Source of the DNA: an uncultured Prevotella sp.
GTDB lineage: Bacteria > Bacteroidota > Bacteroidia > Bacteroidales > Bacteroidaceae
Assembly: GCA_946415755.1 (NCBI GenBank)
Contig: CAMKTS010000005.1
Coordinates: 1-64,000 of the forward strand
Reading direction: 5' to 3'
Length of the DNA stretch: 64,000 nucleotides
A program made the translations under genes and the position numbers. Below the pieces are notes generated by a model, which did not search any database, had not been told where the DNA came from, and worked only from the letters and a program-made list of their open reading frames with translations. Positions 1 through 8,901 of this stretch are shown in pieces; the first letter of the stretch is position 1; each line of letters opens with the position of its first letter.

Positions 1-49
1 AAAAAATAAAAATCTAAAAATCAATTTCAGTGTCTACTGAAAAGGGGCA

Positions 50-721
50 GTGCAGAAGGCTCTTTTTCATAGCGGTCATAAACGTGCAAAGCTCTATGAC
101 CAGAAGGAGTTTGAGCGTGGCGTAAAGGCCGTGCTGAAAGGTAAGTTCCTTGTGAAGGCAACCAATGAGGCCATTGAAATGTTCAAAGAGCAGCAGGCAC
201 TTCTGGACAACGTTCCCCTCGATGCAATGAGGAACAACAGTAACAAGCTCCTCAATCAGGACATGGACGTCGTGCCGTTGGAAAAGATGAACCAGACTGC
301 GGAGGATATTCTTCATCAGGTGGCCGGGAACATCTATGATTCCAGCCTCATGAAGCGTTACGTCAACGATCTGGACAAGGCTGAGCGTGAGAAGTGCACA
401 CTCTCTGAGATTGACAAGTCTAAGGTGGAAGGTGCAGACAAAGCTTGCAATTACATTGAGGCCAAAGCTGAGGAGCATCTCATCGGCCTGACCTCATGCA
501 TGGAGTGGTTCCCCGTCGCCTATCATCTGGCCGACAAGGTGGCACTGGTCGTCTTTCCAGTCCTTGGCTATTACACAGGCAAGTACCATCTGAACGACAC
601 CATGACGTTCCTATGGGCGATGGCCTTTATGCCGATCTTTGTCATGTCGGCCATCTGGGGAATCAATGAACTGACGGCGTACTTGGAACGCAGAAAGAAG
701 AAGCCGAAGTCACGACGATAA
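50..721 (+). CDS. hypothetical protein with C-terminal transmembrane segments (GTG start, in-frame stop just upstream)
   Basis: 223 aa ORF; hydrophobic stretches near the C-terminus and basic tail RRKKKPKSRR. Confidence 0.6.
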   Translation: MQKALFHSGHKRAKLYDQKEFERGVKAVLKGKFLVKATNEAIEMFKEQQALLDNVPLDAMRNNSNKLLNQDMDVVPLEKMNQTAEDILHQVAGNIYDSSLMKRYVNDLDKAEREKCTLSEIDKSKVEGADKACNYIEAKAEEHLIGLTSCMEWFPVAYHLADKVALVVFPVLGYYTGKYHLNDTMTFLWAMAFMPIFVMSAIWGINELTAYLERRKKKPKSRR

Positions 722-790
722 TGCCCTCCTGCATCTAAATTCTCTGTAAAGAAACGAGGGGCAAAACAAGCCTCTCGTTTCTTCCTGGCG

Positions 791-2227
791 CTACTTGAAC
801 AAGTCTTTCAGCGTTACCACATTTTGGAAAATACTACTATATTGATTGTTAGCAAGTCCGTATGTGGTAACAAGCACAGGATGAATCGCCTGACGGATTC
901 CATTGGTTGTTCGGAATGCTCGTACCCTACGCTCAATATCTTCATGATCCTTCTTCTTCATGACATAGTCACCATCATAGAATTTCATCTCGCAGACATT
1001 GATGACCTTATCAGCTCGTTTGATGATCAAGTCTATCTGTGCCTTTTCCTCTGCTGACTGTGGAGTCGTCCATGAATAAACCTTGGTGCTGATGACTGCT
1101 ATGCCCAAAGCCTGTTCTATCTGTTTGTGGTGGTTCAGACAGAGTTGTTCAAAGGCTAACCCTGCCCAAGTGTCGTGCTGACGGGTGCCAATTTGGAATT
1201 GCCAAAAGGGTTTGTCCGTCTTGCCGTTATTCTTGATAAACTTATAATAGAACAGGGAGAAAGGGTCTGTCAGTTGGTAGATGCTCATCTTTGATTTGTT
1301 GCCATAGCCCCTATAACATCGAATGAAATCACAATTTATGAGGTCTTGCAATATCGTTGTGAAATGACCATTACTTTCAAGTTTCGTTGCTTTTAGGATT
1401 TCATCGCGAGTTAAACCCTTGTTCTTTGTACTTAAGGCTTGGACAACTTTGATATAATTGTCCGACTTCTTAAACAAGGAGGTGTACAAGGCATTAAACT
1501 CGTCGTCAAGCCTCCCCTTGTCAGCAAAGAACATCTCGTCAACATTTTGGGAAAGACTGGCACCACGCCTAACGTTCTTCAGGTAGAAAGGGATGCCGCC
1601 CATTATCATATAGCATTCGGCAATATCCTTATCAGCCATAATGATGTCGCGACTCTTGAGATATTCCTTGCATTCTGCCAATGTGAACGGACGGATATAT
1701 ATCCTTTGTGTTACGCGGTTATGCAGTCCACCCCTGTTCTTCAGAATCTTCTTGGTGATCCATGATGTAGCCGAGCCACAAACAATTAGGATGATCTCGT
1801 TTTGTGTGACAGCCCAGTCGTTCCAGAAATGCTCCAAGGCAGAAACAAGGTTGCTCCCTCTGGAATCCATCCAAGGCAGTTCGTCAATGAAGACCACGTG
1901 CTTTCCCTTGACATGAACCTGCTCCAAAAGCGTACGAAGCATGTTAAAGGCCTCATACCATGTACGAGGTTTCTTGTATTTGGTGCCACCGCCATACCTG
2001 TTGAGGGAAACTGCGAAGTTTGCCAATTGTTCGCGCTTGCTTTTCTTGGCAAGTCCTGTCAATTTGAACGCATAGTTGTCGCTGAAGAAAGTATTGACAA
2101 GAAACGTCTTGCCGACACGTCTTCTGCCATAGACGACCACAAACTCTGCTTCCTTTGATTGTACGATGGACTCCAGATGTTTTTTTTCCGCATCACGTCC
2201 TATCAATATGTCCTGCTTCTGCTCCAT
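791..2227 (-). CDS. AAA ATP-binding protein, archaeal-ATPase/DUF234-like
   Basis: Walker A YGRRRVGKTFLV, FIDELPWMD Walker B-like, C-terminal nuclease-like region (QIDLIIKRADKVINVCEMKFYDG). Confidence 0.85.
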   Translation of the reverse strand: MEQKQDILIGRDAEKKHLESIVQSKEAEFVVVYGRRRVGKTFLVNTFFSDNYAFKLTGLAKKSKREQLANFAVSLNRYGGGTKYKKPRTWYEAFNMLRTLLEQVHVKGKHVVFIDELPWMDSRGSNLVSALEHFWNDWAVTQNEIILIVCGSATSWITKKILKNRGGLHNRVTQRIYIRPFTLAECKEYLKSRDIIMADKDIAECYMIMGGIPFYLKNVRRGASLSQNVDEMFFADKGRLDDEFNALYTSLFKKSDNYIKVVQALSTKNKGLTRDEILKATKLESNGHFTTILQDLINCDFIRCYRGYGNKSKMSIYQLTDPFSLFYYKFIKNNGKTDKPFWQFQIGTRQHDTWAGLAFEQLCLNHHKQIEQALGIAVISTKVYSWTTPQSAEEKAQIDLIIKRADKVINVCEMKFYDGDYVMKKKDHEDIERRVRAFRTTNGIRQAIHPVLVTTYGLANNQYSSIFQNVVTLKDLFK

Positions 2228-2291
2228 ACCTGTGATTATTTGTTTGGTGCAAAAGTAACAAGAATTTTTGAATCAGCAAAAGAAAATACAT

Positions 2292-2338
2292 ACTTTCGGG
2301 CCAAAAGTCTAATTTTTCTTTTGATTTGGCCCTAAAGT
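2292..2338. repeat. inverted repeat actttcgggccaaa / tttggccctaaagt (copy 1)
   Basis: arms 2292-2305 and 2325-2338, 13/14 complementary, upstream of the AAA ATPase start. Confidence 0.8.
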
Positions 2339-2407
2339 CTGCAAAATATTGATGTTTTGATAAGAGATTAGAGCTATAATCTTATGATATATCACTAAAA
2401 AATGCAT

Positions 2408-2454
2408 ACTTTCGGGCCAAATGCAGGTATTTTTATGAGATTTAGCCCCAAAGT
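2408..2454. repeat. inverted repeat actttcgggccaaa / tttagccccaaagt (copy 2)
   Basis: left arm identical to copy 1; same 47 bp span; both copies followed by ctgcaaaa. Confidence 0.75.
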
Positions 2455-2512
2455 CTGCAAAAACTGCTGAGAAAGATAGTAATTAACGGCTATACTATAT
2501 CGATGAACGGCC

Positions 2513-3967
2513 TTGCGGCACTTCTGTTTCCACCGTGTTGCCTCTTTTCTCTGCCTCTTCCCGCATGATGCTGTAGGCGCAACCGCGTCAATGAATCAAT
2601 ATGTTTCATTCAATCTTTGTAGAGGCTTAAACACCATAGATGTAGAGAAAGGAAACACTGTTTTTGACTCCCGAGATAATTGCAATGCAATTATTAACAC
2701 AAAAGACAATGAGCTAATTCTAGGAAGTAAAAACACAGTAATCCCTAACAATTTGACGTCGATTGGTAATCATGCTTTCTATGGCTGCAGCGGCTTAACC
2801 TCCATCACCATTCCTAACAGCGTGACATCCATCGGACAGCATGCTTTCTATGGCTGTAGCGGCTTAACCTCTGTGACCATCCCCAACAGTGTGACATCCA
2901 TTGGCGATTATGTTTTCTATGGCGGCTGTAGCGGCTTAACCTCTGTGACCATCCCCAACAGCGTGACATCCATCGGCAAATCCGCTTTCAATGGCTGTAG
3001 CGGCTTAACCTCCATTACCATCCCCAACAGCGTGACATCAATTGGCGCTTTGGCTTTCAATGGCTGTAGAGGCTTAACCTCCGTAACCATTGGCAACGGA
3101 GTGACTAAAATTGGGTCTCAGGCATTCCAGGATTGCAACCGTCTTCAAAAGGTAATAGTTCCTGATATTACAGTTTGGTGCGGAATCACCTTTGATGACG
3201 ATGATGCGAATCCTTTGTATTATGCTCATCATTTGTATAGTAATGAAGACACTGAAATCACAGAACTCACTATTCCAGAAGGTGTGACATCTATCTGCAA
3301 TAATGCTTTCTTGGGCTGTAGCGGCTTAACCTCCGTGAGCATCGGCAACAGCGTGACATCAATCGAAGATGAGGCTTTCAGAGGCTGCAGCGGCTTAACC
3401 TCCGTAACCATCCCTAATAGCGTGACTTTAATCCGTCCTAATGCCTTCAGAGGCTGCAGAGGCTTAACCTACGTCAGCATTGGTAGCAGTGTAAAAAGAA
3501 TTGGTATGTATACGTTTTATAGTTGTTCAAATCTATCTGATGTTTACTGCTATGCTGATAATGTGCCAGAAGCTCAGGTCGCTTTCGATTTCTCTATTAT
3601 AAAGAATGTCACGCTACATGTTCCCACTGCTTCTATTGATGCTTATAAGGCAATGGGACCTTGGAGTTACTTCAAAGCTATTGTGGCCATAATGGATCCG
3701 TTTGTAGGCATCACCAAGGGTGATGCCAACGGCGACGGCACTGTGGACGTAGCTGACGTGGTGGCTATCGTGAATAAGATTCTGGAGAAGCCTGGTGATA
3801 ACTTTGATGAAAAAGCTGCCGACGTGAATGGCGACGGAGTGATAGATGTCAGTGACGTGGTAGCTGTGGTGAACATCATATTGAAAGACGGCAGTGCGAA
3901 CAGCCCAGAAGCGCAGGCTCGTGTACGAGCCTACCTCAAGAGTCACGGCTTCATCGTAAAAGAATAA
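2513..3967 (+). CDS. BspA-like leucine-rich repeat protein with C-terminal dockerin-like module; probably 5'-truncated
   Basis: tandem SVTSIGxxAFxGCSGLTSVTIPN units; GDANGDGTVDVADVV...DVNGDGVIDVSDVV; no convincing signal peptide. Confidence 0.75.
   Translation: MRHFCFHRVASFLCLFPHDAVGATASMNQYVSFNLCRGLNTIDVEKGNTVFDSRDNCNAIINTKDNELILGSKNTVIPNNLTSIGNHAFYGCSGLTSITIPNSVTSIGQHAFYGCSGLTSVTIPNSVTSIGDYVFYGGCSGLTSVTIPNSVTSIGKSAFNGCSGLTSITIPNSVTSIGALAFNGCRGLTSVTIGNGVTKIGSQAFQDCNRLQKVIVPDITVWCGITFDDDDANPLYYAHHLYSNEDTEITELTIPEGVTSICNNAFLGCSGLTSVSIGNSVTSIEDEAFRGCSGLTSVTIPNSVTLIRPNAFRGCRGLTYVSIGSSVKRIGMYTFYSCSNLSDVYCYADNVPEAQVAFDFSIIKNVTLHVPTASIDAYKAMGPWSYFKAIVAIMDPFVGITKGDANGDGTVDVADVVAIVNKILEKPGDNFDEKAADVNGDGVIDVSDVVAVVNIILKDGSANSPEAQARVRAYLKSHGFIVKE
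2751..3480 (+). repeat. tandem ~69 bp (23 aa) LRR-coding repeats
   Basis: recurring ggctgtagcggcttaacctccgtgaccatccccaacagcgtgacatccatcgg. Confidence 0.85.
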
Positions 3968-3985
3968 ATCAGACTATCTTAACGG

Positions 3986-4028
3986 TATTCGCCAGCCTCC
4001 GTTTTTTCGAGGCTGGCGAATATTTTTT
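3986..4028 (+). terminator. intrinsic terminator
   Basis: perfect 14 bp stem tattcgccagcctc/gaggctggcgaata followed by a T run. Confidence 0.9.
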
Positions 4029-4093
4029 CAGATATGTGAGGCTGTCCATGCTTGCTCTTGAACAGCCGTTGTTCAGATGTTTAGTGTTTAAGC

Positions 4094-4849
4094 CTACTTT
4101 TTCTCCTCATCGCACTCGTGGGGCTTGGGAACGACGGCGTTGATGCCCATCTTCTGGATTTCCTCCAGCAGCTTCTCGGCACTTACCTCTTCCTTGAAGT
4201 AGGTGACGGCCAGTGACTTGCGCTTCGCGTTGGCGTTGACATCCTCCACACCGTCCAGGGCCAGTATGCCGTCGAGCGTCTCCTGGGTGGCCTGCTCGGC
4301 AGGGATGTTGTAGTATGCCCATGCTATCTTGTCGCTGGTGTAGTAGTTGACGGGTGTGTAGCCTATCTTGTTGAGCAGGGCACGGATGTCAGCCTTGCAG
4401 GTGCGGTTGGCATCGTAGCGGATAAACATGTAGTGCTTGTCAAGATGGGGAGCCAGCGAGTCGATGCCCTCCATCTTGCCCAGACGCTCCATGATGCGGT
4501 CGGAGCATTTCTTGCAGTGCATGTCGTCGATGCGCTGGCCATAGCCTCTGCGGATGACATCGGTGGGACTGTATGCCGAAGCCTTGTAGCGACCGGTGGC
4601 TGCCAACCGTGCATTGATAGTGTCGGTACAGGTCTTGGCAGGGTCGTAGGCGATGGTGGCCGTGCGGCGCTCCAGGTTGAACTGGATGCCTCCCACACCG
4701 TCAATCTTCCGCAGGGCGGTCTTTACTTTGTGGGCGCACTCCTCGCAGCGCATACCCTTGATACGTACGGTCAGCGTGTCGCTGGCCTGTGCCGCGCCAC
4801 TGCACATGGCAGCGAGCAGCAAAGATAGAATCAGTTTCTTCATTCTCAA
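4094..4849 (-). CDS. secreted heavy-metal-associated (HMA) domain protein, three tandem HMA-like units
   Basis: signal peptide; GMRCEEC and DMHCKKC motifs; third unit lacks the Cys pair. Confidence 0.8.
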   Translation of the reverse strand: MRMKKLILSLLLAAMCSGAAQASDTLTVRIKGMRCEECAHKVKTALRKIDGVGGIQFNLERRTATIAYDPAKTCTDTINARLAATGRYKASAYSPTDVIRRGYGQRIDDMHCKKCSDRIMERLGKMEGIDSLAPHLDKHYMFIRYDANRTCKADIRALLNKIGYTPVNYYTSDKIAWAYYNIPAEQATQETLDGILALDGVEDVNANAKRKSLAVTYFKEEVSAEKLLEEIQKMGINAVVPKPHECDEEKK

Positions 4850-4880
4850 TTTTTAATTTTTCATTTTTAATTTTCAATTT

Positions 4881-6083
4881 TCAATTCTTCAGGATGATAT
4901 TAACCACTGCCACCACGTCACCGACATCGATATTGCCGTCGCCATTCACGTCGGCAGCCTTCTCGTTGAAGTTGGCCGACGGCTTCTCGAGAATCTTGTT
5001 GACGATGGCCACCACGTCCGACACGTCGACCGTACCGTCGCCATTGGCATCGCCGACCATCACCGTGCCAGCACTATGGTTCTCAAAGTCCTCAATCTTC
5101 TTGCCTGCCCACGTGATCCACTTCTTGTCGGCGGTCTCCCACGCGTAGTTGCCGCCGAAGTGGGTATCGTTGTTGTTCACTTCCAGATAGATCTCATCTT
5201 TGGAGTCGAGGATGACGGTGCTGTTGTCATCGCTGTTGCGCTCGAAGCCGGTTTGGCTGCCGTTGCAAACAAAGCGGAACCACCATCGCTCATCTTTGTT
5301 TTTGGCGGTGCCGACATTCGTCCCGGCCTGTGTGCCACCTTTTAGTCCGTTGCTGTTGATTTGCTCGTAGTAGTCGGCACTCAGCACGAAGTCGTAGCTG
5401 CCGTCATAGGCCAGCAGCACCAGGGCAGTGCTCTTATTGATGACGTAGTCTTTCTCGGCACCGTCGTATTCTCCATAGTTAATGGATGCGCCCTTCGCCT
5501 TAGTATAATTAGAGTTGACGCGCGAGGCCACCATCTCCTTGGGAAGCAGATAAGAGGCTGGGAAGTGGAAGCCGCGCATGCCGTTCTTGATCTCTACCTT
5601 GAGGGCACCGTGCAGCTCACCAATCGAGAAGTGGTTGCCGCTGACCACGTCTTTCTCATAGTCTGTTGCGTACTGTGGATAGGTTGAGTTGCCGTGAGGA
5701 TGGCCTGTGGTGCCATAGTTGACGGAGAGGAGCAGGTCTTTTGTATTCGTCAGGTCGCTCATGTTCAGATCGCTCAGTATCTGGTAGCTATAGGCTACGA
5801 AGGTGTCTGTGGCATCGCCGAAGAGGGCCGCCATGTGCCTGACGGTCTTGCCGTTGCCATCCTCAGTGTCGGCATTATCGGTCTTCGTGCCGTCCTCGCC
5901 CAGTCCTTTCAGGTCGGCCTTCACCCATACGGTGTTCCCTGAGGCAGCCAGTGCCTCCTTCTGTGCGTTCAGCTCGCCGACGGTGTATGGATTTGCTTTC
6001 GTGCCGTCACCGGCCATCGCGTTGCTGCTCAACAGCATACCGGCACATACGGCCAGCATCTTGATTGTCGTAATCGTCTTCAT
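4881..6083 (-). CDS. secreted DUF6359-like protein with C-terminal dockerin-like module
   Basis: signal peptide; GDGTKANPYTVGELNAQKEALAASGNTVWVKADLKG; GDANGDGTVDVSDVV...DVNGDGNIDVGDVV. Confidence 0.75.
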   Translation of the reverse strand: MKTITTIKMLAVCAGMLLSSNAMAGDGTKANPYTVGELNAQKEALAASGNTVWVKADLKGLGEDGTKTDNADTEDGNGKTVRHMAALFGDATDTFVAYSYQILSDLNMSDLTNTKDLLLSVNYGTTGHPHGNSTYPQYATDYEKDVVSGNHFSIGELHGALKVEIKNGMRGFHFPASYLLPKEMVASRVNSNYTKAKGASINYGEYDGAEKDYVINKSTALVLLAYDGSYDFVLSADYYEQINSNGLKGGTQAGTNVGTAKNKDERWWFRFVCNGSQTGFERNSDDNSTVILDSKDEIYLEVNNNDTHFGGNYAWETADKKWITWAGKKIEDFENHSAGTVMVGDANGDGTVDVSDVVAIVNKILEKPSANFNEKAADVNGDGNIDVGDVVAVVNIILKN

Positions 6084-6139
6084 CCTTAATTTTTAATTCT
6101 TAATTTTTAATTTTTAATTTTCATTTTTCATCATCTTCT

Positions 6140-7684
6140 TCAGAAGTACATCCCAATGCTCATTCCTGCACAGCGGCCGTTGAGGCTGTTGTTGGTGCGC
6201 AGGTAGCTGCCATAGAGCTTGGCAAACCACAGGGTGCGTACCTTCTTGATGACCACTGGCAGCTGGTAGGCCACTTCCAGCCGTCCCTGCCAGTAGTTGG
6301 CACGATAATACTCCATATCAGGGAGCAGCACGTTGCAGGCATAGTCGCCAGTGGGGTCTGACAGCTGGAGGTCGGCCTGGTGGCTGATGTGGAAGTTGAT
6401 GTCGGCCTTTGCCCATAGTCGCTTTTTCAGGAATCCATAGCCGCCCTCCAAGCCGATGAGCGAGCTGCTGTATTTCAGCTGTGAGGTACGCAGCAGGTGC
6501 TTGTTCGACACCGTCTGCAGGGTATAGCTCATGCCAGCGTATGCTGCCACAGCGTCGTCGTCGGTCACCGTCAGCCGGTAGTGGATGTTCAGGTCGGTCT
6601 TCTTCAGCTGGTAGCGCTTCTCGTAGGTCATCTTGGTCTGCCAGTAGGTGGTGGTATAGGCTCCGTCGCGCACGGTGATCTGTTCCTGGTTGTACTGATC
6701 GGCATAGCCCTCTTCGTAGCAGGCCTTGATGTCGATGCTGTGCAGCAGCCGTCCGCTGCTGATGCGGTTCTGCGTTGTCAGTGCGTAGCGGTTGGTATAG
6801 TATCGTCCAGGCTCGTATTTGTACTGTCCGTAGGCATATTCCGTTCCGTGGTCGAAGGCCAGTGCCGTGACGCTGTGCCATGTGTTGCCCTTGTAGCCAT
6901 AGCTCAGTTCTCCTCCAAATTCGTGGTTGACGTATTCCCGCTGGTAGGCACTATAGCCGTTCACCGTGCCGCGTGCATATTCCAGTCCCGACATGACATA
7001 GTATTTCAGGTTGGGATTGTTCTGTACGGTGGTAAGTCCTGTCAGCTTCTCCTTGTAGCGGTGGTAGTGTGCCGACAGTCCGATGGTGTGTTGCCGGATG
7101 GAGTAGGTGGCCGATGGCGTCAGCGTATAGTCGGCCAGCCTGATGCGTGAGCGGGGGTCGCGCAGTCGGCTGAGGTCTCCCACCTGATAGCTCAGACTGG
7201 CTCCGTAGTGGAAGTGTCCCAGCTGTACGGTGGCCACCTTGGCCTGCAGCGTGAAGTTCTGGAAGTCGTAGCTGCCGAATACGGAGCTGCCCGAGATGAA
7301 GGGGTTGGCATTGTATGTGCGCAGCACGTCGCTCCATGCCCGCTGTTTGATGCGCCCCATGTCGAAGTCGAACGAGCCGTAGCCGTAGAGCCACTTGCCG
7401 ATCTTCTGATAGCGTTCTGTGAAGAAGCGCAGCTGGTTGGTCTGGTTGCCCTCCTGCACGCGGTGGTAGTCGCCGCTTTGGTGTCGCAGGTCGAAGAATG
7501 CCACGCCACGGTTGACTGCCGAGTCCTGGATCTCCATGTCGAGGGCGATGCCTGCCGCATTCTGGCTGTTGCGCCACAGTGCCTGCTCATCGGCCAGCTG
7601 GTATTTCTCCTGTGTGATATCTTGCGCCATAGCAGACAGGCTACCTACGGCGATGAAGGTGCATGCGATGATTCTTAGTTTCAT
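6140..7684 (-). CDS. DUF6850-like outer-membrane protein
   Basis: start set at MKLRIIACTFIAVGSLSAMA; alternating beta-barrel-like sequence; follows the DUF4876 gene with an overlap. Confidence 0.7.
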   Translation of the reverse strand: MKLRIIACTFIAVGSLSAMAQDITQEKYQLADEQALWRNSQNAAGIALDMEIQDSAVNRGVAFFDLRHQSGDYHRVQEGNQTNQLRFFTERYQKIGKWLYGYGSFDFDMGRIKQRAWSDVLRTYNANPFISGSSVFGSYDFQNFTLQAKVATVQLGHFHYGASLSYQVGDLSRLRDPRSRIRLADYTLTPSATYSIRQHTIGLSAHYHRYKEKLTGLTTVQNNPNLKYYVMSGLEYARGTVNGYSAYQREYVNHEFGGELSYGYKGNTWHSVTALAFDHGTEYAYGQYKYEPGRYYTNRYALTTQNRISSGRLLHSIDIKACYEEGYADQYNQEQITVRDGAYTTTYWQTKMTYEKRYQLKKTDLNIHYRLTVTDDDAVAAYAGMSYTLQTVSNKHLLRTSQLKYSSSLIGLEGGYGFLKKRLWAKADINFHISHQADLQLSDPTGDYACNVLLPDMEYYRANYWQGRLEVAYQLPVVIKKVRTLWFAKLYGSYLRTNNSLNGRCAGMSIGMYF

Positions 7685-8892
7685 GGTTCCAAGTATTCTC
7701 TGGGGTTGATGTTGTCGTTGCATACGAAGTCGTTGGTAGAGTTGTTGGTGTCCTGCAGCACCTTGCGACCGTCGCTGGTGATGGATGCCGTCTTGCGAAC
7801 CAGTCGCTCGCCCGTCGTTCCCGTCGTACTTTCCACGTTGGTATAGCCGGCATCAATGTCTTGGAACAGTCGTTTGCTGTTGATGTCCACGCCCGTCTGT
7901 GCCTTGTTCTTCAGGATGTCCACGCCGTCGAGCACGTAGGAGGCAGGCATCGCCAGAAAGAGGGTGCCGCTGGTCTTTCCGTCGGCATAGACGGTGGGCC
8001 AGCTGGTCACATCCTCACCCGTTCTGAAGATGACCAGCGAGGAAGGTCCTCCCTGTGTGATGTTCATGTTTGAGACGTTTGACATATTGGTGTAAACCTG
8101 AAGCAGGGCAGGCACGTTCTCGTTGTTGGGCACCTTCTTGTTGATGTCTTTCGCCTCGAAGTCGGCCCCTGTCAGGTCGCGCTCGTAGTCGTTCTGTGTC
8201 GAGTGGTTGGTGGCACTGTTCACCAGTAGCAGCGTACCTCCCGGAGCCACGATGACGGGTGTGGTCTCTGGTATGCGGAACACCTGCTTCAGGTGTAGTA
8301 TGCCCGGTGTGGCAGCCTGTTCGTAGGGGTACACCTGGTAAGCGATGGTGCTGTTGCTCTCCAGCAGTCCGATGTAGAGTCCTGCGGCGTCTACCTCCTC
8401 GTCGCTGTTGTTGTACAGCTCGATATACTTTCCCGCGGAGTAGGCCGTATTGCCTCGGCTGTTGGAGGGGTAAACCTTTCCGATGATGAGCGACTGCTTG
8501 AGGAATACCGTCAGCGGCAGGCTGACGTGGGTGTCGTGCGACATGGTCTGCTGGTTCAGCGTACCCGTCAGTGTGAAGTGCTGCTTGCTGTCGGGTGTCA
8601 TCCCCGTGTATGCCTTGTATTGCTCGGCTGTCAGTTCTGTGGCCACGCTGATGTCGTAGACGTCGGGTGCCAGGTCGCTGAACACGGCCTTTCCGCTGGC
8701 ATCCGTCACAGCCGTTGCCGTCTCTGTTTCCGACTGTAGGGTGACGGTCATTCCCGCCATGTCGTTCATGTTGCTGAATCCGTCAGGTGCCAGCAGCTGT
8801 ATGGTGGCCGTAACGGGTTGTGTGGTGTCGTTCATATCCATGCAGCCCGTCAGCAGGCAGATGGTGGTGAACAATAGGAATATCTTCTTCAT
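7681..8892 (-). CDS. DUF4876-like lipoprotein
   Basis: lipobox LLTGC; Ig-like N-terminus; next to a TonB receptor. Confidence 0.75.
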   Translation of the reverse strand: MKKIFLLFTTICLLTGCMDMNDTTQPVTATIQLLAPDGFSNMNDMAGMTVTLQSETETATAVTDASGKAVFSDLAPDVYDISVATELTAEQYKAYTGMTPDSKQHFTLTGTLNQQTMSHDTHVSLPLTVFLKQSLIIGKVYPSNSRGNTAYSAGKYIELYNNSDEEVDAAGLYIGLLESNSTIAYQVYPYEQAATPGILHLKQVFRIPETTPVIVAPGGTLLLVNSATNHSTQNDYERDLTGADFEAKDINKKVPNNENVPALLQVYTNMSNVSNMNITQGGPSSLVIFRTGEDVTSWPTVYADGKTSGTLFLAMPASYVLDGVDILKNKAQTGVDINSKRLFQDIDAGYTNVESTTGTTGERLVRKTASITSDGRKVLQDTNNSTNDFVCNDNINPREYLEP

Positions 8893-8901
8893 AGCGTTGT
8901 G

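Noticed and set aside
1-721. Conjugative element fragment at the left edge
   Set aside because: The 223 aa protein has no recognizable tra/mob motif and flanks are not visible
2751-3480. CRISPR-like regular repeats
   Set aside because: Repeats are coding LRR units without unique spacers; no cas genes in the window
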